From Candidatus Poseidoniia archaeon (lineage in GTDB: Archaea > Thermoplasmatota > Poseidoniia > MGIII > CG-Epi1), in NCBI GenBank assembly GCA_029941645.1, contig JAPYSZ010000008.1, positions 10,880 to 24,025 of the forward strand: DNA of 13,146 nt, in the 5' to 3' direction. Both the position numbers and the translations under genes were made by a program. A model generated the notes under the pieces. It saw nothing but the letters and a program-made list of their open reading frames with translations, was not told the origin of the DNA and did no database searches. Positions 1-7,254 of the stretch are shown here, in pieces (the stretch's first letter is position 1; each line of letters opens with the position of its first letter).

Positions 1-378
1 TTTGCAATAATAGGTATTTGGATTCCAGGTTGGCCTACTGTATCATGGGCCGTTCCTGCGGCTTTTCTTTTTTCACTATCCAGTGAAAAGCTCTTCCGCT
101 GGACCCTCACAAATGACTTTTTTGGTTCTGCATTATTTACTTACTATTCAACAGGAAAAACACTTCCATCACACGTTAAAAAAATAATAGCCACTTTTAT
201 TCTTTGCATGTCATCCATTTCATCTTATTTTGTATGGTTGGTTTCAACCAAAGGAAATGGCGAATTAATAAATCCAGCTTCATGGGATGGAGCCGATCCT
301 GGTTTTGGTGCAGGTACAATTATTATCGTCGGGTTAGTGGGTGTTTGGTATGTATTATCTCGAGTCAAATCAAGATAG
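1..378 (+). CDS. DUF454 (YbaN-like) family membrane protein, 5' truncated
   Basis: Frame 1 is open from the window edge to TAG at 376-378, giving 125 residues of C-terminal protein; the start lies upstream. The visible start GIWIPGWPTVSWAVPAAFLF, followed by SSEKLFRWTLTNDFFGSALF and a short basic stretch before a new hydrophobic helix (about residues 62-80), follows the DUF454/YbaN pattern: a GLxPTxPF-like hairpin helix, an amphipathic segment with 'R-W-L' and 'FG', then further helices. A last hydrophobic segment (about 107-120) ends in a short basic tail. DUF454 proteins are small inner-membrane proteins of unknown function. The C-terminal extension with a third helix is longer than in the short bacterial members. 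The family call is by motif shape only. Confidence 0.7.
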   Translation, partial: FAIIGIWIPGWPTVSWAVPAAFLFSLSSEKLFRWTLTNDFFGSALFTYYSTGKTLPSHVKKIIATFILCMSSISSYFVWLVSTKGNGELINPASWDGADPGFGAGTIIIVGLVGVWYVLSRVKSR

Positions 379-392
379 TTGTCTGTTAACTG

Positions 393-398
393 TATAAA
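393..398 (+). promoter_or_regulatory. TATA box for the methyltransferase gene
   Basis: TATAAA centred about 25 nt before the GTG at 420, the archaeal TBP-site distance for transcription starting at the start codon. There is no Shine-Dalgarno sequence between them, so a leaderless mRNA is inferred. Confidence 0.55.
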
Positions 399-419
399 CC
401 CATTACTTGTAGCAATTTT

Positions 420-1040
420 GTGACGGATAGTAAGAGGAAGCATAGGCATGGAATCTATCGCCTTTACGCACCGATATACGATCGCTTCATGGCTCCTTCA
501 TTTGCCGATGGACATTCCAAAATGTATAAGCCTCTTAATCTCAAATCAGGAGATCATATATTAGAAGTAGGGGTAGGAACTGGTATTTCTCTAACAAATA
601 TTCCTGATTTTGTTAAGGTAGATGCTATAGATTATAGTGAACCCATGTTAGTGAAAGCACGTAAAAGGCAAGAAAAAGGAGAATATGCAGCGAAAATAAA
701 TTTCCAACAAATGGATGCGCATGTTTTAGAATTCGATAATAATCAATTTGATCATTCCGTTGTGGCACATACTTTGGCAGTTGTAGCAGAACCTGAAGTA
801 GTTCTTAGAGAGATCATGCGAGTTACTAAGTCATCAGGCTTGATAGTCATAGTTAATCATTACAAAGACAAGAAAGGAATTATAGGCACGATATGGAATC
901 CTTTTAGGAAACTGTTGGGGCTCGGAAAACATGTTAACTTTAAACAATTGATTGAGAATTGTGGATTAAAAATATTAAGTGAAGAACGAGTAAATCGATT
1001 TACTACACATTCTCGAATGTTAGTTTGTCAAATTCCTTAG
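420..1040 (+). CDS. class I SAM-dependent methyltransferase, PmtA/UbiE-like
   Basis: 206 residues with a complete Rossmann-type SAM methyltransferase core. Motif I is EVGVGTGIS at about 49-57. The acidic end of strand 2 is DAIDYSEPM (about 67-75), motif II is the 'QMDA' region near 97, and VVAHTLAVVAEPE then a 'VNHY' strand end follow. The N-terminal YRLYAPIYDRFM and the 'VNHY' element resemble the bacterial phospholipid N-methyltransferase (PmtA) branch, with UbiE quinone methyltransferases the nearest alternative. The substrate cannot be read from the sequence; a lipid or quinone headgroup is an inference. The GTG start is preferred because a TATAAA lies about 25 nt upstream and the reading frame gives YAPIYD near the N-terminus as in relatives. 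The stop overlaps the convergent SDR gene by 4 bases. Confidence 0.85.
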   Translation: MTDSKRKHRHGIYRLYAPIYDRFMAPSFADGHSKMYKPLNLKSGDHILEVGVGTGISLTNIPDFVKVDAIDYSEPMLVKARKRQEKGEYAAKINFQQMDAHVLEFDNNQFDHSVVAHTLAVVAEPEVVLREIMRVTKSSGLIVIVNHYKDKKGIIGTIWNPFRKLLGLGKHVNFKQLIENCGLKILSEERVNRFTTHSRMLVCQIP

Positions 1041-2041
1041 TTTAGATTCTGTTTAATCCAATTAATTGTATCTCTTATAGAATCCTTAAGTTCCATAGGA
1101 TTCCATCCTAATGTTCCTTTTGCTTTGTTTGCATCATAATTGGTTATTTTGTTCATATATTCTTTTACAGTTTCAGGAGAAACTCTAGGAGTATGGCCAA
1201 ACATTGCTCTTGTAATCTCCAATCTAGCAAATAGTTTCATTTTCCACATAGGAACAATCTTCTTTGGAAGGTCTAGTTCGGGCTCTAATTCTTGAATAAT
1301 ACTCATTAATTCAAATCCATCTAAACATGAAGTACAGAGTATGTGCCTTCCTTCGGCATGATTATTTTCATAAGCTTTTAGATGTCCCAGTGCAACATCT
1401 CTTACATCCACATACCCAAAAGTTTGTGGAGGCAATGCTTTCAATTCACCTTTCAAAAGCTTATCGAATAGCATTGTACTCGGCGTATGTCTGTGAAAAT
1501 AGGGGCCAATAACTGCAGTGGGATTGATTACTACTAGATTCATGCCAACATTTTTTGCATAATCCCAAGCTCTTTTTTCAGCCTCTGTTTTTGCATAAGA
1601 ATAAGGATGCTTTGATGTAGAATTCCAATCGTCTTCTGTAAGCGCTCTGCCATTTGGTCCGCTTCGTCCTATGGCTGCTGTACTAGATGTGAAAATTACT
1701 TTCTGAACTCCAGCACGATTTGCTGATTTTAGAGCATTTATTCCTCCAATTATTGAAGGATTGATTATTTCTTCTTCAGGATTCTTAGCCCAACTTTTGT
1801 AGACTGCTGCAACTTGGAATAAACCATCAATTCCGTCCATTGCAGAATCAATAGTTTTAGGTTCCATCAAATCTAATTCAACTATGTCTACGTCTAATTT
1901 GGAAAGCGGCAATATCTTTTCTTGGTCATTTTTATTTCTTACAGATGCTCTTACATTGTAGCCTCTCTCCACTAATAATCTTGTTAGAGCATAGCCAACA
2001 TGGCCATTTGCACCAGTTACAAGGACATTCTTTCCGTCCAT
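1037..2041 (-). CDS. NAD(P)-dependent extended SDR (epimerase / dihydroflavonol-reductase-like)
   Basis: 334 residues, a normal length for extended short-chain dehydrogenases. The nucleotide-binding TGANGHVG is at residues 9-16, the 'DLMEP' acidic region at about 57-61, the catalytic Ser/Thr cluster TSSTA at about 118-122, and the YSYAK (YxxxK) dyad at Y147 and K151. A 'NPTAVIGP' substrate-side strand follows at 173-180, and 'YVDVRDVALGH' near 210-220 is typical of the dihydroflavonol-4-reductase/3-beta-HSD/epimerase group. The basic residues after strand 2 (ASVRNK) suggest NADP(H), as in reductases, more than NAD-epimerases. Substrate unknown; a sugar nucleotide, aldehyde or sterol-like ketone are all possible. 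It starts at the base next to the stop of orn, so the two are probably co-transcribed, and its 3' end overlaps the convergent methyltransferase by 4 bases. Confidence 0.88.
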   Translation of the reverse strand: MDGKNVLVTGANGHVGYALTRLLVERGYNVRASVRNKNDQEKILPLSKLDVDIVELDLMEPKTIDSAMDGIDGLFQVAAVYKSWAKNPEEEIINPSIIGGINALKSANRAGVQKVIFTSSTAAIGRSGPNGRALTEDDWNSTSKHPYSYAKTEAEKRAWDYAKNVGMNLVVINPTAVIGPYFHRHTPSTMLFDKLLKGELKALPPQTFGYVDVRDVALGHLKAYENNHAEGRHILCTSCLDGFELMSIIQELEPELDLPKKIVPMWKMKLFARLEITRAMFGHTPRVSPETVKEYMNKITNYDANKAKGTLGWNPMELKDSIRDTINWIKQNLN

Positions 2042-2581
2042 TTATTTGAATAAATTCTCTCTGTAAAATTTCAATTCTTCAATAGATTCAATTATATCAT
2101 CAAGGGCTCGGTGTGTCTCCATCTTAGGGGATATTTTTGCGTCTATCTCAGGGTTCCATCTCATAGCTAGTTCTTTGATTGATGATACATCTACTACTCG
2201 GTAATGAAGTCGTTTTTCTAGAGAATTCATTTGTGCATCTAGAAACCTTCTATCCGTTCCAATGGAATTACCGCATAGAGGAGGTTTGTATTTTGCTTCT
2301 AAATATTCATCAAGGAATTCTAAAGTTTTAGCCTCAGCTTCTTCGATACTAATCTTACTTCTTCGGACTTCGTCTAGTAAACCCGAACTGTGGTGCATTT
2401 CATGGACATAGTCATTCATACGCTCTAGGATTTTGTCATGTGCATGTATTACTAAATCAGGTCCTTCTGCAATTATATTAAGTTCAGAATCAGTTATAAT
2501 TGTAGCAATTTCGATTATGCGATGTCTTTTTGGATCTAGCCCGGTCATTTCTAAATCCAACCACACTAATTCCTGAGCCAT
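2042..2581 (-). CDS. orn: oligoribonuclease (DEDDh 3'-5' exonuclease)
   Basis: 179 residues, matching the 180-residue bacterial Orn almost end to end. Orn finishes RNA decay by cutting 2-5 nt oligonucleotides (including pGpG) to mononucleotides in the cytoplasm. All DEDDh residues are visible: D9 and E11 in WLDLEMTGLD, D110 in GNSIGTDRRFL, H157 and D162 in THRALDDI. Other Orn signatures are RIIEIATIITD, the SGL near 66-68, and DVSSIKELAMRW around 131-142. The family is characteristic of proteobacteria, actinobacteria and eukaryotes (REXO2) and is unexpected in archaea, so transfer from bacteria is likely. The ATG sits about 24 nt from a TATTTAAT on the minus strand. It heads a two-gene unit with the SDR gene and is divergent from guaAb. 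Confidence 0.96.
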   Translation of the reverse strand: MAQELVWLDLEMTGLDPKRHRIIEIATIITDSELNIIAEGPDLVIHAHDKILERMNDYVHEMHHSSGLLDEVRRSKISIEEAEAKTLEFLDEYLEAKYKPPLCGNSIGTDRRFLDAQMNSLEKRLHYRVVDVSSIKELAMRWNPEIDAKISPKMETHRALDDIIESIEELKFYRENLFK

Positions 2582-2600
2582 AATTGTGGATTAAGGCCCT

Positions 2601-2608
2601 ATTAAATA
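2601..2608 (-). promoter_or_regulatory. TATA box for orn
   Basis: On the minus strand this reads TATTTAAT, centred about 24 nt upstream of the orn ATG at 2581. It sits in the 73-bp divergent spacer shared with guaAb. A weaker plus-strand CTATAG at 2629-2634, about 23 nt before the guaAb GTG, could be the counterpart for guaAb. Confidence 0.5.
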
Positions 2609-2654
2609 GAATTTGTAGCGATACTGTCCTATAGTGCTTTCTAAGTGGTAAGTT

Positions 2655-3608
2655 GTGTCATTTTTTGCCCCTGAAAAGTTCACCGAAGAAGCGATAGCGC
2701 GTCTAAAGACTGAATTAACTGACAAAGCAATTATTGCAGCATCAGGTGGTGTTGACTCTACGGTTGCAGCAGTACTTGCCGCTAGGGCTGCAGGCGACAA
2801 TCTTCTTGCAATATATGTTAACACCGGATATATGCGTCTGAATGAAACCAAATTTGTATCTTCTATGTTAGAGAACTTAGGAGTCCAATACAAAGTAATA
2901 GACGCTTCAAAACGATTTTATGAAGGATTACGAGGGGTAATAGATCCCGAAGAAAAACGTAAAATTATTGGTGAATTATTCATACGAGTTTTCGAAGAAG
3001 AAGCAAGAAAATATGGCGGTAAATTCTTAGTTCAGGGAACAATTGCCCCAGATTGGATTGAATCTGGAGGTGGTCTGAGAGATACAATCAAATCACACCA
3101 TAATGTAGGTGGATTACCTGAAGATATGGAAATGAAACTTTGTGAGCCAATACGAGAGCTTTACAAGGATGAAGTAAGAAGTTTAGCTGAGTTCCTAAAG
3201 GTTTCAGTTGCTCATAGGCAACCATTCCCAGGACCTGGTTTAGCAGTCCGAGTAATGGGTGAGGCTACACCAGAAAGGACAGAGGTAGTTCGCCAAGCTT
3301 GCCATATTGCTGAAGAAGAGATGGAATTAGCATCAGAACGAAATGAAATGGAATTGCCGTGGCAATATTTTGCAGTCCTTATTCCAGTGAAAACAGTTGG
3401 AGTTCAAGGAGACGTTAGGGCTTATGGAAATACAATAGCAGTACGTGCAGTTCAAAGTTATGATGCCATGACGGCCCAAGCATTAGATGTTCCATATTCC
3501 GTTCTTAAGAAAATATCTGAGAGAATTACACGTGAATTAAAATCTGATGTTAATCGTGTTGTTTATGATATAACTGACAAACCACCAGGCACTATTGAGT
3601 GGGAATGA
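2655..3608 (+). CDS. guaAb: GMP synthase (glutamine-hydrolysing) subunit B, ATP pyrophosphatase
   Basis: 317 residues. This is the synthetase half of GMP synthase, which adenylates XMP and aminates it with ammonia from a separate glutaminase subunit (GuaAa, not in this window). The PP-loop SGGVDST is at about 30-36, KSHHNVGGLP near 146-155, and the hallmark PFPGPGLAVRVMG at about 190-202. The C-terminal dimerisation region contains 'VRAVQSYDAMTA' and ends in KPPGTIEWE, the XMP-binding tail of the family. The split two-subunit form is the archaeal arrangement; bacteria and eukaryotes have a fused GuaA. The first GTG in frame is taken as the start because a TATA-like CTATAG lies just upstream and the following MSFFAPEKF corresponds to the usual N-terminus. 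It ends 9 bases before the convergent tRNA-Met. Confidence 0.97.
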   Translation: MSFFAPEKFTEEAIARLKTELTDKAIIAASGGVDSTVAAVLAARAAGDNLLAIYVNTGYMRLNETKFVSSMLENLGVQYKVIDASKRFYEGLRGVIDPEEKRKIIGELFIRVFEEEARKYGGKFLVQGTIAPDWIESGGGLRDTIKSHHNVGGLPEDMEMKLCEPIRELYKDEVRSLAEFLKVSVAHRQPFPGPGLAVRVMGEATPERTEVVRQACHIAEEEMELASERNEMELPWQYFAVLIPVKTVGVQGDVRAYGNTIAVRAVQSYDAMTAQALDVPYSVLKKISERITRELKSDVNRVVYDITDKPPGTIEWE

Positions 3609-3617
3609 GAAGTAAGT

Positions 3618-3725
3618 TGGTGCCGGGGGCGGGGTTCGAACCCGCGGCCTTCGGATGTCCCAGGCATAGCCGGAACTATTTTTACCCTATGAGTCCGACG
3701 CTCTACCAGGCTGAGCCACCCCGGC
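3618..3725 (-). tRNA. tRNA-Met(CAT), elongator, with a 31-nt intron and encoded CCA
   Basis: Read on the minus strand, the 7-bp acceptor GCCGGGG pairs with CCCCGGC. The D arm is GCTC...GAGC, the anticodon stem TCGGA/TCCGA, and the T arm GCGGG-TTCGAAC-CCCGC; discriminator A is followed by a genomic CCA at 3618-3620. Anticodon CAT is at 3689-3691. The mature RNA would be 77 nt with CCA. The anticodon stem lacks the three G-C pairs of an initiator, and the acceptor matches archaeal elongator tRNA-Met, so elongator is preferred over initiator or tRNA-Ile(CAT). An intron interrupts positions 37/38. The gene lies between guaAb (convergent) and ileS (divergent). Confidence 0.96.
3657..3687 (-). other. 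archaeal tRNA intron with bulge-helix-bulge splice fold
   Basis: The intron is 31 nt, at the canonical 37/38 site. CTCA of the anticodon loop pairs with TGGG near the intron 3' end (one G-T) to give the 4-bp central helix. The two 3-nt bulges are TAG and ACA, each cut after the second base, and an inner helix GGTA/TGCC (one T-G) continues with TAG/CTA around a short loop. This is a full hBHB substrate for the archaeal tRNA endonuclease. Confidence 0.92.
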
Positions 3726-3750
3726 TCCTTCGTGGTTGAATCACTAGGGG

Positions 3751-3763
3751 TTTTAAGTTTAAG
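3751..3763 (-). promoter_or_regulatory. TATA-like element for tRNA-Met
   Basis: The minus strand reads CTTAAACTTAAAA, a directly repeated TTAAA motif whose near edge is 26 nt upstream of the tRNA 5' end at 3725. It is the only strong AT-rich element at the right distance. Confidence 0.5.
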
Positions 3764-3775
3764 TTTCAGTTATTC

Positions 3776-3782
3776 TTTATAA
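3776..3782 (+). promoter_or_regulatory. TATA box for ileS
   Basis: TTTATAA centred 26 nt upstream of the ATG at 3805, in the 76-bp spacer divergent with tRNA-Met. The distance predicts a leaderless transcript starting at or within a few bases of the start codon, and supports ATG 3805 or the adjacent GTG 3802 as start. Confidence 0.6.
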
Positions 3783-3804
3783 CATCCCCTTAATCCACGC
3801 AGTG

Positions 3805-6800
3805 ATGGACGATTCAAGTTCCAAAAAGTCGACGCCGAACACAGGTACCTATGATTCAGTATCATTAGAGACTGCAGTAGCTGAAAGATGGCAGAATGAC
3901 AAAACGTTCGAGAACAGTATAGAACAGCGTCGGAATTCCAAACCTTTTACATTTTTAGAAGGCCCTCCTACGGCCAATGGAAAACCTGGAATCCATCATG
4001 TTTTATCCAGGCTTTACAAGGATTTGGTTTGCCGATGGAAGACTATGGAAGGTCATTTAGTAGAGAGAAAAGGAGGTTGGGATACTCATGGTTTACCAGT
4101 AGAAATCGAAGTTCAGAAGCAACTGAACCTCATGTCCAATGAAGAAATTGAGGCTTATGGAATCGAGGCCTTTAATCAAAAATGTAAGGAAAGTGTATGG
4201 ACCTATGAAGAAGCTTGGAGGGAAATGACTGAGCGAATGGCTTTCTGGGTTGATATGGATAATCCATATGTTACATTGCATGATGAATACATAGAATCGG
4301 CTTGGTGGTCATTGAAACAAATGCATGACAAAGGTCTTCTCTTTAGAGGTTATAAAGTTCTTCCATATTGCCCACAAACAGGTACGAGTTATTCTACACA
4401 CGAAGTTTCGCTTGGTTACAAAGAGGTCGCTGAACCTGCAGTTTACATAAAATTCCAGTTAGTTGATGACGCAGCTTCAATCTTGGCTTGGACAACAACT
4501 CCTTGGACTCTTCCAGGTAATGTTGGACTTGCTGTCGGATCCAATGTGAAATATTGTCGCGTCCGTATTACTGAACCACCTTCTGGAAATTGGGAGGGGC
4601 GTGGCAGTTCTGAAGTCGGTGAAGAGTTAATTTTGGCTAAGGATCTTTTGTCTGATGTTTTACGGCATCAAGTTGAAGTGATTGAAGAGTTTTCCGGTTC
4701 TGAAATTGTTGGAAAGGCCTACCATCCACTATTTCCTGATGCAATAGATAGGGGCGATTCAGATACTGCATGGACGGTTGTACCTGCAGATTTTGTTACT
4801 ACAACAGATGGTACTGGTGTAGTTCACACCGCAGTAATGTATGGTGAAGATGACTATGCTCTTGGTATGGAAGTAGGATTTCCTGCACAACATACAGTAG
4901 GAATGGATGGAAAATTTATTAGTGGAACTCATGATTCATTGGACGGCCGTTATGTGAAAGATTGCGATTCAGATATTATCAATCTTCTGGAACAAAATGG
5001 TAGACTCTATAGAGAGCATATTTACACTCACGATTATCCACATTGTTGGCGTACAGAGCATCCTTTGCTGTATTATGCAATGGACAGTTGGTTTGTTCGT
5101 ATGACTGCTGTAAAAGATAAGATCATAAAATATAATTCAGAAGTTGAATGGGCTCCCGAATGGACAGGTACGGGACGTGTTGGCGAATGGCTTCGTAATA
5201 TCAAAGACTGGGCTATTAGCCGAGAAAGATACTGGGGTACGCCAATTCCTGTTTGGATTTGTCAAGATTGTGGTCATGAACATTGTATTGGTAGTATCGA
5301 AGAAATGAATTCAATGAAAACCGATTCTTCCCCTTCTCCTAAAGAGCTACACAGGCCGTATGTGGATGCCGTAAAACTTCATTGCAGTAATGATGGCTGT
5401 AAAGGAGAAATGGTTCGTGAACCTTATGTTATGGATTGTTGGTTCGATTCAGGCTGTGCTTCTTTTGCTCAGTGGCATTATCCTTTTGAGAACGAAGACA
5501 AATTCAAGGGAAGTTTCCCCGTAGATTACATTTGTGAGGCTGTGGATCAGACACGTGGTTGGTTTTATTCACTTCTTGCAGTTTCAACAACAGTTTTCGA
5601 CAGTATCTGCTATAATAGATGTCTTTCTTTAGGTCATATTTTAGATAATGAAGGAAAGAAAATGAGTAAATCTAAAGGAAATGTAGTTAATCCTTGGGAT
5701 CATTTTAACAAAGAAGGAACCGATGCTATTCGTTGGTACATGACTACGCAAAGTGCGCCTTGGAGTCCTATGAATTTTGACCCTAAAGGTGTAAGAGAAA
5801 CATATGCAAAAATGTTTTTGACGTTATGGAATGTACACCGTTTTCATGCAGATTATGCAGTTTTAGACAATTTTAATCCTAATGATAAATCTACATTTGT
5901 ACCAATTGGTAAACGTAGTCCACTTGATCGTTGGATTCTTTCTAGAATTTCAACGGTAGCACAGGATTATCATAATCAGTTTGTATCATGGGAATTCCAC
6001 AAAGCAGGCCGTGATCTTGAGAACTTTGTAATTACAGATCTTTCAAATTGGTATGTACGTAGGTCACGCCGTAGGCTTTGGGATGAAGCAGATAGTAGTG
6101 ATAAACGAGCCTGTCAGCATACTTTACATGAGGTTTTGTGCACGGTAAGCAAACTTATGGCTCCAGTTTCACCATTCATGTCAGATAGAATATATCACGA
6201 TCTTACAGGCGAATCCGTTCATATGGCCGATTGGCCATTAGGTTCATCCTTAGTCGAGAAAAAACTTCCGCCACAGGACCTTAATTTAGAACAACAAATG
6301 TCAATTGTTCGCACACTTACTGAAACAGGGCGAAGAATTCGTGTTGATTCTAACAGGCGACAAAGGCTTCCATGCCAATCAGGATGGATTGTTGGTGGAA
6401 TCGATCTATCTGCATTTCATTCTATAATGGCTGAAGAGCTAAATGTTGAGAGCCTTAAAACAGAAAAGAATCTCGACAGGTTTCAACGTGTTGAAATTGC
6501 ACCAAATCACAAAGTTCTTGGTAAAAAGTGCCGTGCGGATTTGCCTAAGGTTTTGTCGGAATTAGCTAGTGCAGATTCAGAAAAATTATTAGACGAAATC
6601 GAAAAAGGTAATGCGAACCTTGCAGGATACGATATTACAATGGATGACATATCACTCCGTCGTGTGGAAAAAGAAGGATATGCAGCCTCAACTTTTACAG
6701 TTGAGAATTTAGGAGATATATCCTTAGTTTTGGATATGACTCTTAATGATGCATTACTTTCTAAAGGATTGGCACGCGAAATTACACGTCGGGTACAGTC

Positions 6801-7020
6801 TAAACGCAAAGATTTAGACCTTGATTTGGAGGATACTATTACTCTTACAGTTTGGTTGACAGAGGAAAGTCCCAAATTAGAATCAAAAGATTGGGAATAT
6901 GTCAAATCAGAAACTAGAGCTAGTTCTGCAGAATTATCATATTCCAAACCATCTAAAAAAGCAGATAATTTTGAAGTCGATGGAATCAAGTTATACTTTA
7001 GTTTAAAGGCGAATAAATAG
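3805..7020 (+). CDS. ileS: isoleucyl-tRNA synthetase (eukaryote/archaeal-like type)
   Basis: 1071 residues, a full-length class Ia synthetase that charges tRNA-Ile and edits misactivated valine. The HIGH-equivalent is GKPGIHHVL at about 59-67, followed by KGGWDTHGLPVEIEVQKQL. The CP1 editing domain contains TTTPWTLPGNVGLAVG and GTGVVHTAVMYGEDDY. KISRERYWGTPIP-type sequence (AISRERYWGTPIPVW) precedes a zinc site with CQDCGHEHC, and a second Cys cluster (HCSNDGC) follows. FDSGCASFAQW, DQTRGWFYSLL and KMSKSKGNVV (about 619-628) complete the active site. The anticodon-binding domain begins near LDRWILSR, and a C-terminal DUF5915-like extension ends the protein. The 'GxPGIHHV' form of HIGH belongs to the eukaryote-like (IleS2, mupirocin-insensitive) branch. 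A GTG immediately precedes the chosen ATG, so the start could be 3802. Confidence 0.97.
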   Translation: MDDSSSKKSTPNTGTYDSVSLETAVAERWQNDKTFENSIEQRRNSKPFTFLEGPPTANGKPGIHHVLSRLYKDLVCRWKTMEGHLVERKGGWDTHGLPVEIEVQKQLNLMSNEEIEAYGIEAFNQKCKESVWTYEEAWREMTERMAFWVDMDNPYVTLHDEYIESAWWSLKQMHDKGLLFRGYKVLPYCPQTGTSYSTHEVSLGYKEVAEPAVYIKFQLVDDAASILAWTTTPWTLPGNVGLAVGSNVKYCRVRITEPPSGNWEGRGSSEVGEELILAKDLLSDVLRHQVEVIEEFSGSEIVGKAYHPLFPDAIDRGDSDTAWTVVPADFVTTTDGTGVVHTAVMYGEDDYALGMEVGFPAQHTVGMDGKFISGTHDSLDGRYVKDCDSDIINLLEQNGRLYREHIYTHDYPHCWRTEHPLLYYAMDSWFVRMTAVKDKIIKYNSEVEWAPEWTGTGRVGEWLRNIKDWAISRERYWGTPIPVWICQDCGHEHCIGSIEEMNSMKTDSSPSPKELHRPYVDAVKLHCSNDGCKGEMVREPYVMDCWFDSGCASFAQWHYPFENEDKFKGSFPVDYICEAVDQTRGWFYSLLAVSTTVFDSICYNRCLSLGHILDNEGKKMSKSKGNVVNPWDHFNKEGTDAIRWYMTTQSAPWSPMNFDPKGVRETYAKMFLTLWNVHRFHADYAVLDNFNPNDKSTFVPIGKRSPLDRWILSRISTVAQDYHNQFVSWEFHKAGRDLENFVITDLSNWYVRRSRRRLWDEADSSDKRACQHTLHEVLCTVSKLMAPVSPFMSDRIYHDLTGESVHMADWPLGSSLVEKKLPPQDLNLEQQMSIVRTLTETGRRIRVDSNRRQRLPCQSGWIVGGIDLSAFHSIMAEELNVESLKTEKNLDRFQRVEIAPNHKVLGKKCRADLPKVLSELASADSEKLLDEIEKGNANLAGYDITMDDISLRRVEKEGYAASTFTVENLGDISLVLDMTLNDALLSKGLAREITRRVQSKRKDLDLDLEDTITLTVWLTEESPKLESKDWEYVKSETRASSAELSYSKPSKKADNFEVDGIKLYFSLKANK

Positions 7021-7029
7021 TCTTTTTTT
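7021..7029 (+). terminator. oligo-T terminator after ileS
   Basis: TC followed by seven T starts immediately after the ileS stop codon. Archaeal RNA polymerase terminates at such T-tracts on the non-template strand without needing a hairpin. More T-rich runs follow to about 7050. Confidence 0.5.
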
Positions 7030-7254
7030 ATCTTCCAAATCTTTCTTTTTCTAGAAGATACTTTAGGTCAGTATTCATCTTTTCCAAATTGTATTCTCCA
7101 TTGCTATAATAATCTGCTAATTTCACCTTAGGATTGAACTCTTGGATTTTGTTCAGTAAATGTTGTCTTTCTTCAAATTCCGTTCTAAATACTGGTTCTT
7201 CTGCAATGACTTTAGCAACTACTGTATCGATTACTTCACTACTTTGAATTCGGC
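7028..7254 (-). CDS. -1 frame continuation of the KAP-like gene (frameshift, slippage or sequence error)
   Basis: The stretch between ileS and the stop of the KAP-like gene (7231) is not empty. On the minus strand the frame one base back is open from about 7273 to TAA at 7028-7030 and encodes protein-like sequence: SSEVIDTVVAKVIAEEPVF, then RTEFEERQHLLNKIQ, EFNPKVKLADYYSNG and EKMNTDLKYLLEKERFGR. It is charged, helical and stop-free, with no good ATG near its beginning, so it does not look like a separate gene. It most likely belongs to the C-terminus of the upstream protein, joined by a -1 shift at A-AAA-AAG (7255-7261) or by a single-base error or mutation a little downstream. No family recognised. 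Confidence 0.5.

Noticed and set aside
225..449. 74-codon minus-strand open frame
   Set aside because: Antisense to the DUF454 gene and the promoter and start of the methyltransferase gene.
2591..2893. 100-codon minus-strand open frame
   Set aside because: Overlaps the start and PP-loop of guaAb on the opposite strand and has no recognisable features.
6507..6989. 160-codon minus-strand open frame
   Set aside because: Antisense to the C-terminal part of ileS, Ser-rich, no motif.
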